From an uncultured Dorea sp. (GTDB taxonomy: Bacteria > Bacillota > Clostridia > Lachnospirales > Lachnospiraceae): 42,897 nt of DNA. Location: NCBI GenBank assembly GCA_900543415.1, contig UQRE01000022.1, positions 1-42,897 of the forward strand, in the 5' to 3' direction. The notes under the pieces were generated by a model. The model had not been told where the DNA came from. It did no database searches and saw only the letters and a list, made by a program, of their open reading frames with translations. How positions within the stretch are numbered: position 1 is the first letter of the stretch; every line of letters begins with the position of its first letter. Positions 24,972 through 33,643 of this stretch are shown here, piece by piece. Position numbers and translations under genes: made by a program.

Positions 24972-26252
24972 GTGAGATTAGAAATGGGACACATTTACAT
25001 TAAGGATATTCAGTTCGCATCTGAGTCTAAGATCGAAGACGGAATCCTGTATGTATCCGAGGAGGCCGTTAAGGCAGTAGCTCTTGAGGACGAGAAGATT
25101 AAGAGCGCATCATTTGACATTGCAAAACCGGGAGAGTCTGTGAGAATCACACCGGTAAAAGACGTTATTGAACCACGAGTAAAAGTTGAGGGAAGAGGGG
25201 GAATCTTCCCGGGCGTTATCTCTAAAGTTGATACAGTAGGTGAAGGTAAAACTTACGCATTAAAAGGAATGGCTGTTGTAACAGCAGGTAAGATTGTTGG
25301 ATTCCAGGAAGGTATCATTGATATGACAGGTCCTGGAGCTGATTACACACCATTCTCTAAGACATTGAATTTAGTTATGGTATGTGAGCCGGTTGAGGAT
25401 ATCAAACAGCATGATTATGAGAAGGCAGTTCGTTTCGCAGGATTCAGAGTTGCAGCTTACATCGGTGAATTAGCACGTAATCTTACACCAGATGAGACAA
25501 AAGTATATGAGACATGCACAATTAAAGAAGGATTTGAGAAATATCCGGACCTTCCGAGAGTTGCTTATGTACAGATGCTTCAGAGCCAGGGACTTCTTCA
25601 CGATACATATGTATACGGCGTTGACGCTAAGAAGATCGTTCCTACAATTTTAAATCCAACAGAGATCATGGACGGAGCAATCGTATCCGGTAACTGTGTA
25701 TCTGCATGTGATAAAAACCCAACATATGTACACCTTAACAACCCGGTTGTACATGACCTGTTTGAAGAGCATGGAAAAACAATCAACTTTGTATGTCAGA
25801 TCATCACAAATGAGAACGTATATCTTGCTGATAAACAGCGTTCTTCTGACTGGACAGCAAAGCTTTGTAAATTGTTAGATCTTGATGGAGTTATCGTATC
25901 TCAGGAAGGATTCGGTAACCCGGATACAGACCTTATCATGAACTGTAAGAAGATCGAGGCAGAAGGCGTTAAGACTGTTATCATCACAGATGAGTATGCA
26001 GGACGTGACGGAAAATCTCAGTCACTTGCTGACGCAGATGCAGCAGCAGATGCAGTAGTAACAGGCGGAAATGCAAACCAGGTAATTATCCTGCCGAAAC
26101 TCGACAAAGTAATTGGAACACTGGACTATGTAACAAAGATCGCAGGTGCAAGTGAAGAGACACTTCGCGAAGACGGATCTCTTGAGGTTGAGCTTCAGGT
26201 ATTAACAGGCGCAACAAACGAAACAGGTTTCAATAAGCTGAGTGCAAGATAA
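24972..26252 (+). CDS. grdE: glycine reductase complex B, GrdE pro-protein (alpha and beta subunits)
   Basis: The substrate-specific part of protein B of glycine reductase. The 426-residue pro-protein is cut between Asn241 and Cys242 (VSGNCVSACDKNP), and the new N-terminal cysteine becomes a pyruvoyl group that binds glycine as a Schiff base. The cleavage motif is intact, at the position known from the Clostridium sticklandii protein. The start is a GTG at 24972, behind AAGGAGG (24957-24963). It precedes grdB by 18 bases, and the two form the glycine-specific protein B. An equivalent sarcosine or betaine role is possible in principle, but the glycine riboswitch and operon content favour glycine. 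Confidence 0.96.
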   Translation: MRLEMGHIYIKDIQFASESKIEDGILYVSEEAVKAVALEDEKIKSASFDIAKPGESVRITPVKDVIEPRVKVEGRGGIFPGVISKVDTVGEGKTYALKGMAVVTAGKIVGFQEGIIDMTGPGADYTPFSKTLNLVMVCEPVEDIKQHDYEKAVRFAGFRVAAYIGELARNLTPDETKVYETCTIKEGFEKYPDLPRVAYVQMLQSQGLLHDTYVYGVDAKKIVPTILNPTEIMDGAIVSGNCVSACDKNPTYVHLNNPVVHDLFEEHGKTINFVCQIITNENVYLADKQRSSDWTAKLCKLLDLDGVIVSQEGFGNPDTDLIMNCKKIEAEGVKTVIITDEYAGRDGKSQSLADADAAADAVVTGGNANQVIILPKLDKVIGTLDYVTKIAGASEETLREDGSLEVELQVLTGATNETGFNKLSAR

Positions 26253-26270
26253 GGAATGGAGGATCAAATA

Positions 26271-27581
26271 ATGGCTAAATTAAAAGTTGTTCATTACATC
26301 AATCAGTTCTTTGCTCAGATTGGTGGAGAAGAAAAAGCAGATTATCCGGTAGAGCTTCGTGTAGGCGAAATCGTTGGACCGGGTATGGCACTGACACAGA
26401 ATTTTAAAGACGATGCAGAGATCATCGCAACAATCATTTGTGGTGACTCTTATTTCAATGAGAATCTGGAGAGCGCAAAAGCAGAGATTCTTGCTATGGT
26501 AAAAGAGCAGGCTCCGGATGTATTTATCGCAGGACCGGCATTTAACGCAGGTCGTTACGGTGTTGCTTGCGGTACAATCGCAGCAGCAGTTCAGGAAGAA
26601 CTTGGAATCCCATCTCTTACAGGTATGTATGTAGAGAACCCGGGTGCTGATATGTTCAAGAACCAGGTATACATGGTTTCTACAAAGAACAGTGCAGCCG
26701 GCATGAGAGATGCAGTGAAGAAAATGGCTCCTTTAGCTGTAAAACTTGGTAAGGGAGAGCCAATCGGTGCTTCTGCAGAAGAAGGATATATGCCAAATGG
26801 TGTTCGTGTAAACTTCTTCGAGAAAGAAAGAGGTTCTAAGAGAGCAGTAGATATGCTTCTTAAGAAACTGGCAGACAAACCGTTTGTAACAGAGTTCCCA
26901 ATGCCTGACTTTGACAGAGTTGAGCCAAATCCGGCAGTAAAAGACCTTGCACATGCTAAGATCGCTCTTGTAACATCCGGTGGTATCGTTCCAAAGGGAA
27001 ATCCGGATCACATCGAGAGTTCAAGTGCTTCTCACTATGGTGAGTATGACATCGCCGGTGTTATGGATCTGACAGAAGAGACCTATGAGACAGCTCATGG
27101 CGGATACGACCCGGTATACGCAAATGAAGACTCTGACCGTGTCCTTCCTGTAGATGTTCTTCGTGATATGGAGAAAGAGGGAGTGATCGGTGAGTTACAT
27201 CACTTATTCTATACAACAACAGGAAATGGTACAGCTGTTGCATCTGCAAAAGCATTCGCAGATGAATTTTCTCAGAAGCTGAAAGCTGACGGAGTAGACG
27301 CTGTTATCCTCACTTCTACTTGAGGAACCTGTACTCGTTGCGGTGCAACGATGGTAAAAGAAATTGAGAGAGCAGGAATCCCTGTTGTACATGTATGTAC
27401 AGTAACTCCAATTTCTATGACTGTTGGAGCTAACAGAATTGTTCCGGCAATCGCTATTCCACATCCTCTCGGAAATCCAGCATTGGATAAAGCTGAGGAG
27501 AAGGCACTTCGCCGTCGTATCGTTGAGAAGGCATTGAATGCCCTGACAACTGAGGTTGACGGACAGACTATTTTCGAGTAG
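26271..27581 (+). CDS. grdB: glycine reductase complex B gamma subunit, selenoprotein
   Basis: The selenoprotein subunit of protein B, which attacks the glycine Schiff base and hands the carboxymethyl group to GrdA. The frame runs through one UGA at 27321-27323, which would be selenocysteine 351 of 436. The context is TST-Sec-GTCTRCGATM, and after it the frame continues with conserved sequence (IERAGIPVVHVCTVTPIS) to a normal stop. A hairpin directly after the UGA fits a bacterial SECIS. GGAGG precedes the ATG at 26271; the ATG at 26256 overlaps the site and is less likely. Automated annotation would probably cut this gene into two pieces at the UGA. Confidence 0.96.
27321..27350 (+). promoter_or_regulatory. 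UGA selenocysteine codon and SECIS-like hairpin in grdB
   Basis: UGA at 27321-27323. Twelve bases later CGTTGC (27336-27341), loop GGT and GCAACG (27345-27350) form a perfect 6-bp hairpin with a GGU loop, as known for bacterial SECIS elements bound by SelB. The element lies within coding sequence. Confidence 0.75.
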
Positions 27582-27658
27582 AGTAAAAGTAGAATATGAG
27601 TGAGGCTTTGCGGCAGAAATGGCGCAAAGTAATCACAAACAAAGGAGGCATAACAGAA

Positions 27659-28603
27659 GTGAGCAAGATTTATGATGTTATCGTCCTGGGTGCAGGTCCT
27701 GCCGGTTTAGCGGCAGGACTGTATGCAGGTAGAAGCCGTTTGTCTGTGCTGATCCTTGAAAAAGGTCAGGACGGCGGACAGATTGCGATCACAGATGAGA
27801 TCGAGAACTATCCTGGACAGATCGTTGAGGGAGAGTCAGGTCCTTCTCTTATCGCAAGAATGACTGCACAGGCTGAGAAGTTTGGCGCAGAGCGTGTATC
27901 TGACACAATCACAGAAGTATCTCTTGAGGGAGAAGTGAAAGTGTTAAAGAGCGCAAAAGCAGAGTATCAGGCAAGAAACGTGATCATTGCTACTGGTGCT
28001 CATTCAAGACCGATCGGATGTAAGGGAGAAGCAGAGTTCACAGGTAAAGGAGTATCTTACTGTGCAACTTGTGATGCAAACTTCTTCGAAGATTTCGAAG
28101 TGTATGTAGTAGGCGGCGGAGATTCTGCTGTTGAGGAAGCTATGTACCTTACAAAATTTGCAAGAAAAGTTACAATCATTCACAGACGTAACGAACTTCG
28201 CGCAGCAAAATCTATTCAGGAGAAAGCATTTAAGAACGACAAGATCGAATTCATGTGGGATTCTGTAGTAGAAGAAGTTGGAGGAGACGATATCCTTCAG
28301 TGGATGAAAGTTAAGAACGTGAAAACAGGTGAAGTTACAACTGTAGAGGCTGATGAAGAAGACGGAATGTTCGGTGTGTTCGGATTTATCGGAACGATTC
28401 CAAACAGCAAACCATTCGAAGGAATCATCGATATGGATGAACGTGGATACATCAAGACAGATGATGATATGCACACAAATATCCCGGGTGTATACGCAGC
28501 AGGAGATGTTCGTATTAAGAGCTTAAGACAGGTGGTAACCGCAGCAGCTGACGGAGCAATCGCAGCAGTTCAAGTAGAAAGAAGCATGTCTGACTATTTC
28601 TAA
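27659..28603 (+). CDS. trxB: thioredoxin reductase (NADPH)
   Basis: A flavoprotein of 314 residues that passes electrons from NADPH to thioredoxin, here to recharge glycine reductase. FAD motif VLGAGPAGLAAGLYAGRS at the start, redox pair CATC in YCATCDANFFEDF (about residue 135), NADP-binding GGGDSAVEEAMYL, and the C-terminal FAD motif GVYAAGDVRIKSLRQVVTA. The GTG start at 27659 follows AAAGGAGG (27641-27648). The frame opens upstream at 27596, without such a site. Placed between grdB and trxA, which is a different order from the trxB-trxA-first operons of other Clostridia. Confidence 0.96.
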   Translation: MSKIYDVIVLGAGPAGLAAGLYAGRSRLSVLILEKGQDGGQIAITDEIENYPGQIVEGESGPSLIARMTAQAEKFGAERVSDTITEVSLEGEVKVLKSAKAEYQARNVIIATGAHSRPIGCKGEAEFTGKGVSYCATCDANFFEDFEVYVVGGGDSAVEEAMYLTKFARKVTIIHRRNELRAAKSIQEKAFKNDKIEFMWDSVVEEVGGDDILQWMKVKNVKTGEVTTVEADEEDGMFGVFGFIGTIPNSKPFEGIIDMDERGYIKTDDDMHTNIPGVYAAGDVRIKSLRQVVTAAADGAIAAVQVERSMSDYF

Positions 28604-28696
28604 AACTGACAAGCACAGCACAGGATGCGAAGCAACAATCTGGAGCTTGCTGTGCGACAAGTTTATATGGAACAAATCATAAGGAGGAAAATTACA

Positions 28697-29014
28697 ATGT
28701 TAGATTTAGATAAAACAAACTTTGAAGACGAAGTGTTAAAAGCAGAAGGCTATGTATTCGTAGACTTCTACGGTGACGGATGTGTACCATGTCAGGCATT
28801 AATGCCAAAAGTACACGCATTCGCTGACACATACGGAGATAAATTAAAATTCACATCTCTGAACACAACAAAAGCACGCCGTCTTGCAATCAAAGAGAAA
28901 GTTCTCGGACTTCCGGTAATGGCTATCTACAAAGATGGAGCTAAAGTAGAAGAACTCGTAAAAGAAGATTGCACAGAAGAGGCAATTGAGGCGATGATTA
29001 AGAAATACATCTAA
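28697..29014 (+). CDS. trxA: grd-type thioredoxin with GCVPC active site
   Basis: A 105-residue thioredoxin that reduces the selenoprotein disulfide/selenide bridge of glycine reductase. The active site reads DGCVPCQAL, with Cys-Val-Pro-Cys preceded by glycine, instead of the common WCGPC. Such variants are known from glycine-reductase-linked thioredoxins. The cis-proline is in GLPVMAIYK. The frame opens at 28625, but the ATG at 28697 with AAGGAGGAAAATTAC before it begins the domain. Cytoplasmic. Confidence 0.95.
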   Translation: MLDLDKTNFEDEVLKAEGYVFVDFYGDGCVPCQALMPKVHAFADTYGDKLKFTSLNTTKARRLAIKEKVLGLPVMAIYKDGAKVEELVKEDCTEEAIEAMIKKYI

Positions 29015-29087
29015 TATAGAGATGGTTTCTAAATCATAGATAACAACTTTATTTTTTGTATAATTTAAGAAAGGAGAAAGCGTAATT

Positions 29088-29549
29088 ATGGCTATTTTAG
29101 AAGGCAAAAAAGCAATAATTATCGGAGACCGTGATGGAATTCCGGGACCAGCTATCGCTGAATGTGTAAAAACTGCTGGTGCTGAAATCGTATTTTCATC
29201 TACGGAATGTTTCGTCTGAACAAGCGCAGGCGCAATGGATCTGGAAAACCAGAAGAGAGTAAAAGAATTCGCTGAAGAATATGGTGCAGAGAACTTAGTA
29301 GTAGTTCTTGGAGCAGCAGAAGGTGAGGCTGCAGGTCTTGCAGCTGAGACTGTTACTTTAGGCGATCCTACTTTCGCAGGTCCATTGACAGGGGTCCAGC
29401 TTGGACTCGCGGTATATCACGTATGTGAACCAGAGATGAAAGAAGAATTCGACGAAGCAGTTTATGATGAGCAGGTAAGCATGATGGAAATGGTTCTTGA
29501 TGTAGATGATATCGTTTCCGAGATGACAGCTATCAGAGAACAGGTATAG
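29088..29549 (+). CDS. grdA: glycine reductase protein A, selenoprotein
   Basis: The common selenoprotein of glycine, sarcosine and betaine reductases. It accepts the carboxymethyl group on its selenocysteine and delivers it to protein C. The frame contains UGA at 29217-29219, giving selenocysteine 44 of 153 in the context ECFV-Sec-TSAGAMDLENQ, which is the known CxxU redox motif at the known position. A short GCG/CGC stem around 29224-29233 could be the SECIS, but is less convincing than that of grdB. AAGGAGAAAG precedes the ATG. The upstream 43 codons would be lost in a standard gene call that starts after the UGA. Confidence 0.96.
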
Positions 29550-29566
29550 TCATTTCATGTAATATG

Positions 29567-29616
29567 AAGAGGGGCAGGCCCGGTATGTTCCCATATAGGG
29601 GACTGTTCCTCTTTTT
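29567..29616 (+). terminator. intrinsic terminator between grdA and grdC
   Basis: An 11-bp stem with two G-U pairs, AAGAGGGGCAG (29567-29577) with CTGTTCCTCTT (29603-29613), then TTTTT. Its upper part can fold further. It would set grdA as the end of the main transcript, with partial read-through or a separate promoter for grdC and grdD. The region from 29617 to 29726 shows no clear promoter. Confidence 0.75.
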
Positions 29617-29726
29617 GTTTCTATACATGCGATAAAACAGTCCGGCGGGCTGTTTTGAATTCACTTTGCGCTTTCGACAAGTAAAAGAATAAAGTGGTTG
29701 AAAAATAAGAAAGGTGGATAAAACCG

Positions 29727-31265
29727 ATGAACAGTGTAATTAAAGGGGCAAGTTATGTACTTGCACATACACCACAGATGGTAGTATATAATGGAACAAC
29801 TCAGACAACAGAGAGAATCGTAAATCCAGAGTCTGAGTATCTCAAAGAATTAGAAAGTCATCTTCGTTCTTACGAGGATTGTGTAAATTACTGGCCAAAC
29901 CAGGTATATATCGGAAATGCAACTCCGGAAGAACTTGCGGAAGTGGAATTCCCATACTATGACAAAGTAAAAGACGGAGCAGAGAGATACGGAAAATACG
30001 GTGAGATCATGCCGGAGGAAGAATTCCTTCTTCTCGTTCAGGCTTGTGACCAGTTCGAAGTAGTTATGCTCGACAAAGAATTCGTTTCAGCTCACAAAGA
30101 CGCACTTGCAGCTGATCCGATCATCACTGATGATATCGTAGAGAGAATCCATGAAGGTGTAGAGTTTGCTGTTGTAGAAGCGGCAGTAAATGAAGAACAT
30201 GCAGAAGGTCTCTATATTGCAGGAAAATTAGTAGGATGTGTGAAGAGAGCTCATGATATTGATGTGAACTTATCTGCACATGTTATGCATGAGAACCTGA
30301 TGAGTAAAGCATCCAGCGTACTTGCACTGTTATACGGTGTAAAAAATGCAGGAATCAGCAAAGACGATGTAGAGTATGTAATCGACTGTGCTGAGGAAGC
30401 ATGTGGTGACATGAACCAGCGTGGCGGCGGTAACTTTGCAAAAGCGGCAGCAGAAATCGCAATGCTCAACAATGCAACAGGATCTGACTCTCGTGGATTC
30501 TGTGCAGGACCGTCTCACGCACTTATTGAAGCAGCAGCTCTTGTAAAATCAGGAGCATACAAATGCGTAGCAGTAACAGCCGGCGGATGTACAGCAAAAC
30601 TTGGTATGAACGGTAAGGATCACGTGAAAAAAGGTCTTCCGATCTTAGAGGATTGTCTGGCAGGATTCTGTGTGATCGTAGCAGAAAATGACGGGGAAAA
30701 TCCAGAGATCAACCTTGATATCCTTGGTCGTCATACAGTAGGAACAGGAAGTGCTCCACAGAACGTAATCGGAAGTCTCGTAGCTGATCCATTAGAGAGA
30801 GCCGGACTTAAAATCACAGATATCGACAAATTCTCACCGGAGATGCAGAACCCGGATATCACAAAGCCGGCAGGAGCAGGAGATGTTCCGATGGCAAACT
30901 ACAAGATGATCGCAGCACTTGCTGTAAAACGTGGTGAGCTTGACAGAAAAGAACTTGCAAGCTTTACAACAAATCATGGACTTACAGGATGGGCTCCGAC
31001 TCAGGGACATATTCCATCAGGCGTACCATATATTGGATTTGCAAGAGAAGATATCCTTGCAGGAAAGATCAACAAAGCAATGATCATCGGAAAAGGAAGC
31101 TTGTTCCTTGGACGTATGACAAACTTATTTGACGGTGTATCTTTTGTAATTCAGGCAAATACAAAGGCAGAAGCAGAAGCAGCAGCCGGCGTATCTGAGG
31201 AAGAAGTAAAAGGACTCATCGCAAAAGCTATGAAAGATTTCGCTGCTTCCCTGATAGCAGAGTAA
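29727..31265 (+). CDS. grdC: glycine reductase complex C, beta subunit
   Basis: Subunit of protein C, which takes the carboxymethyl-selenoether from GrdA and, with phosphate, releases acetyl phosphate for ATP formation by acetate kinase. The 512 residues show a thiolase/ketoacyl-synthase-like fold with conserved stretches ADPLERAGLKITDIDKFSPE and GLTGWAPTQGHIPSGVPYIG. GrdC proteins of other Clostridia have a similar length. AAAGGTGGA precedes the ATG. grdD follows 12 bases later. It stands behind a terminator, so its expression level may differ from that of grdE-grdA. Confidence 0.95.
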   Translation: MNSVIKGASYVLAHTPQMVVYNGTTQTTERIVNPESEYLKELESHLRSYEDCVNYWPNQVYIGNATPEELAEVEFPYYDKVKDGAERYGKYGEIMPEEEFLLLVQACDQFEVVMLDKEFVSAHKDALAADPIITDDIVERIHEGVEFAVVEAAVNEEHAEGLYIAGKLVGCVKRAHDIDVNLSAHVMHENLMSKASSVLALLYGVKNAGISKDDVEYVIDCAEEACGDMNQRGGGNFAKAAAEIAMLNNATGSDSRGFCAGPSHALIEAAALVKSGAYKCVAVTAGGCTAKLGMNGKDHVKKGLPILEDCLAGFCVIVAENDGENPEINLDILGRHTVGTGSAPQNVIGSLVADPLERAGLKITDIDKFSPEMQNPDITKPAGAGDVPMANYKMIAALAVKRGELDRKELASFTTNHGLTGWAPTQGHIPSGVPYIGFAREDILAGKINKAMIIGKGSLFLGRMTNLFDGVSFVIQANTKAEAEAAAGVSEEEVKGLIAKAMKDFAASLIAE

Positions 31266-31277
31266 GGGGTGTTAACA

Positions 31278-32432
31278 ATGGCAAATAATATTGAAAAAAT
31301 GATTGCCGATACCTTTATGGAGATGGCGCAGGGCCTTGAGACGGGAAGCTTCGGAAAAAGACCTAAGATCGCACTTACCGGTATGGGCAGTGAACATGGA
31401 GAAGAAAACTCCATGGCAGCGGCGGTAGCAGCTGCAAGAGACGGTATCGATGTATATTATATCGGTACTTTAGAGGCAGAAGGCGTGACAACTGTCAAAG
31501 TGGCTAACGATGAGGAAGGTCACGATAAGATGGAAGAAATGCTGAAAAATAAAGAAGTTGACGCGGCAGTAACCATGCATTTCCCATTCCCGATCGGAGT
31601 ATCTACGGTAGGACGCTGTGTAACACCGGCACAGGGAAAAGAAATGTATATTGCTAACACAACAGGAACATCCAGCACAGATCGTATTGAAGGTATGATC
31701 AAGAATGCAGTTTATGGTATTATTACTGCAAAGGCATGCGGAAATGCGAACCCGACAGTTGGTATCCTGAATGTAGACGGCGCCCGTCAGACAGAGAAAG
31801 CATTAAAACAGTTGAAGGATCAAGGATATGATATCGCATTTGCAGAGTCCGGAAGAGCAGACGGCGGATGTGTAATGAGAGGAAATGACGTGCTTCAGGC
31901 ATCTCCTGATATCATGGTTACAGATTCTCTGACAGGAAATATTCTTGTGAAGATGCTCTCTTCTGCAAATACAGGCGGAAGCTTTGAAGCAACAGGCTAT
32001 GGCTATGGCCCTGGAATCGGCGAGGGTTATGAGCAGCTTGTAATGATCGTATCAAGAGCAAGTGGCGCTCCGGTTATTGCAAATGCAATTCGTTATGCAG
32101 CACAGCTTGTAAGAGGAAAAGTCTTTGAAGTCGCAAAGGCAGAATTTGCAGCAGTGAAGAAAGCTGGATTTGACGAAATCTTAAATGGAGTAAAGGCAGC
32201 ATCAAAACCTGCGGCAGCGGAAGAAGATGTGAAAGAACCTCCAAAGGAGATCGTAACAGCACAGATTCCTGGAATTGAGGTTATGGATCTTGAGGATGCA
32301 GTAAAAGTTCTTTGGAAGATCAACATTTACGCTGAGAGCGGAATGGGTTGTACAGGACCAATCATCCGTGTATCAGATGCAAATCTTGCAAAGGCAGAAG
32401 AAGAATTGAAGAAAGCCGGTTATATCAATTAA
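31278..32432 (+). CDS. grdD: glycine reductase complex C, alpha subunit
   Basis: The acetyl-phosphate-forming subunit of protein C, 384 residues. It resembles PlsX/phosphotransacetylase-type folds. Visible landmarks are ALTGMGSEHGEENSMAAAV near the start, ESGRADGGCVMRGNDVLQ, TGYGYGPGIGEGYEQL and a C-terminal GMGCTGPIIRVSD with a cysteine (about residue 361) that likely carries the acetyl thioester. The last assignment rests on family knowledge. AAGGGGTG precedes the ATG at 31278; a GTG at 31269 is in frame but overlaps the site. Last gene of the grd cluster, with a terminator behind it. Confidence 0.94.
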   Translation: MANNIEKMIADTFMEMAQGLETGSFGKRPKIALTGMGSEHGEENSMAAAVAAARDGIDVYYIGTLEAEGVTTVKVANDEEGHDKMEEMLKNKEVDAAVTMHFPFPIGVSTVGRCVTPAQGKEMYIANTTGTSSTDRIEGMIKNAVYGIITAKACGNANPTVGILNVDGARQTEKALKQLKDQGYDIAFAESGRADGGCVMRGNDVLQASPDIMVTDSLTGNILVKMLSSANTGGSFEATGYGYGPGIGEGYEQLVMIVSRASGAPVIANAIRYAAQLVRGKVFEVAKAEFAAVKKAGFDEILNGVKAASKPAAAEEDVKEPPKEIVTAQIPGIEVMDLEDAVKVLWKINIYAESGMGCTGPIIRVSDANLAKAEEELKKAGYIN

Positions 32433-32455
32433 TGCAAACCGGAAGGATACAAAAA

Positions 32456-32493
32456 GCGGCGTTTTGGATATGTTCCAAGACGCCACTTTTTTT
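32456..32493 (+). terminator. intrinsic terminator of the grd operon
   Basis: GGCGTTTTGGA (32458-32468) pairs with TCCAAGACGCC (32474-32484) with one G-U, followed by T residues to 32493. It lies about 25 bases after grdD. Confidence 0.88.
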
Positions 32494-32542
32494 GCTGTCT
32501 CAAAGTATTATAATGAAAAGAAACGCAGTGAGGTGGGAAATT

Positions 32543-33517
32543 ATGGAAGGTACTTTGAGATTATTTGTTCCGATAGTAAACGTAAGAGAATATGGACGTA
32601 AATGTCTGTCGGGGATACTGCTTATTGTGCTGCTGCATATGCTTGCAGTGTCAGCAGAGAGGTTCTCGGTGACAGACGAGCCGGAGAATACCGCACAAGT
32701 ATTTTCGGTTATGGCAGGGGAAGATGTATTTGTGGATAAAGGGAATGTGTTGAAAGAAAGAGTCTTAGATCCATTTGTGAAGACGGAGATAAAGGCTGAC
32801 AGGATTGAGACCGCGCTTCTGCCGGGTTCAATGATTGTAGAGAGTATGAAAATTGATGGCAAAGAAAATACAATGAATGGATTCTATGATATGGATGCCG
32901 ATGCGGTGGTAAATACAGCAGTTGATACCGTAACGGTTCCTTCAGAAAATGCGGGAGTTGGAGAGACGGAGAATCCGACAACGGAAGAGACAGGGACACC
33001 GATCTTGTGGGAGGTTACCTGTTATGGAAATGGAGGGCTTCCGGCAGCTGCATCTTATTCATTTGACGCAGCTTCTTTTGCGGGAGATGAGCTGTCGGTG
33101 CCTGTATATGAAGGAAAGATTTTCACCGGATGGTATGAGGATGAAGCGTGTACGATACCATTTGACAGAGCAGAAGGAGAAAAGCGCAAACTCACTTTAT
33201 ATGCCGGATGGAAGACAGAAACATATATGTTATCTGATCGCGGTTATTTGATAGACTGCGGACCGGAGCTGGTGTCGGATGGTTTGTTGTTGCTCCCTTT
33301 CGATGATTCCTGTACGGGAGTGGACGCTCATGCTTTTGACAAGCTGGCTCAAATGGTAGAAGAGATTTATATTCCGGCAAATATTACCTATATCGCACCG
33401 GAAGCTTTTGAGAATCTTACGAATCTGATCTATATTGAAGTAGCAGAGGACAATCCGGTGTACTATAGTGTAAATGGAGAATTATATATGAAAGATGGAG
33501 ATCATTTAGTGAAATAG
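32543..33517 (+). CDS. membrane-anchored surface protein with InlB/BspA-type repeats
   Basis: A 324-residue protein with a basic N-terminus and one hydrophobic segment (about residues 21-40, LSGILLIVLLHMLAVSA), either an uncleaved anchor or a signal peptide. A long acidic, threonine- and glutamate-rich stalk follows (about 45-155). Then comes an InlB-B/Listeria-Bacteroides-type repeat (YEGKIFTGWYEDEACTIPFD to LTLYAGWK, about 195-230) and a BspA-like LRR_5 unit (AFENLTNLIYIEVAEDNPVY, about 290-310). No LPXTG motif is seen. Such domains occur in surface and adhesin-like proteins. The frame opens upstream at 32348 inside grdD; GAGG before 32543 decides the start. Single gene. Confidence 0.8.
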   Translation: MEGTLRLFVPIVNVREYGRKCLSGILLIVLLHMLAVSAERFSVTDEPENTAQVFSVMAGEDVFVDKGNVLKERVLDPFVKTEIKADRIETALLPGSMIVESMKIDGKENTMNGFYDMDADAVVNTAVDTVTVPSENAGVGETENPTTEETGTPILWEVTCYGNGGLPAAASYSFDAASFAGDELSVPVYEGKIFTGWYEDEACTIPFDRAEGEKRKLTLYAGWKTETYMLSDRGYLIDCGPELVSDGLLLLPFDDSCTGVDAHAFDKLAQMVEEIYIPANITYIAPEAFENLTNLIYIEVAEDNPVYYSVNGELYMKDGDHLVK

Positions 33518-33643
33518 TGATCGAAATAAAAGATAACATTGATGCCCCAAAAATCAGTAAATTATGGTCAAATGAAAAAGATACTACAATTTTCCTACAA
33601 GTGGTGCTATAATGGATGGGACTAAAAAAGCGGGGAGTTCGAC

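Noticed and set aside
27351..27581. Separate 76-codon gene after grdB
   Set aside because: It is the part of grdB after the selenocysteine UGA, with no ribosome site of its own.
29235..29549. 104-codon gene start for grdA
   Set aside because: The ATG lies after the UGA and has no ribosome site; the conserved protein begins at 29088.
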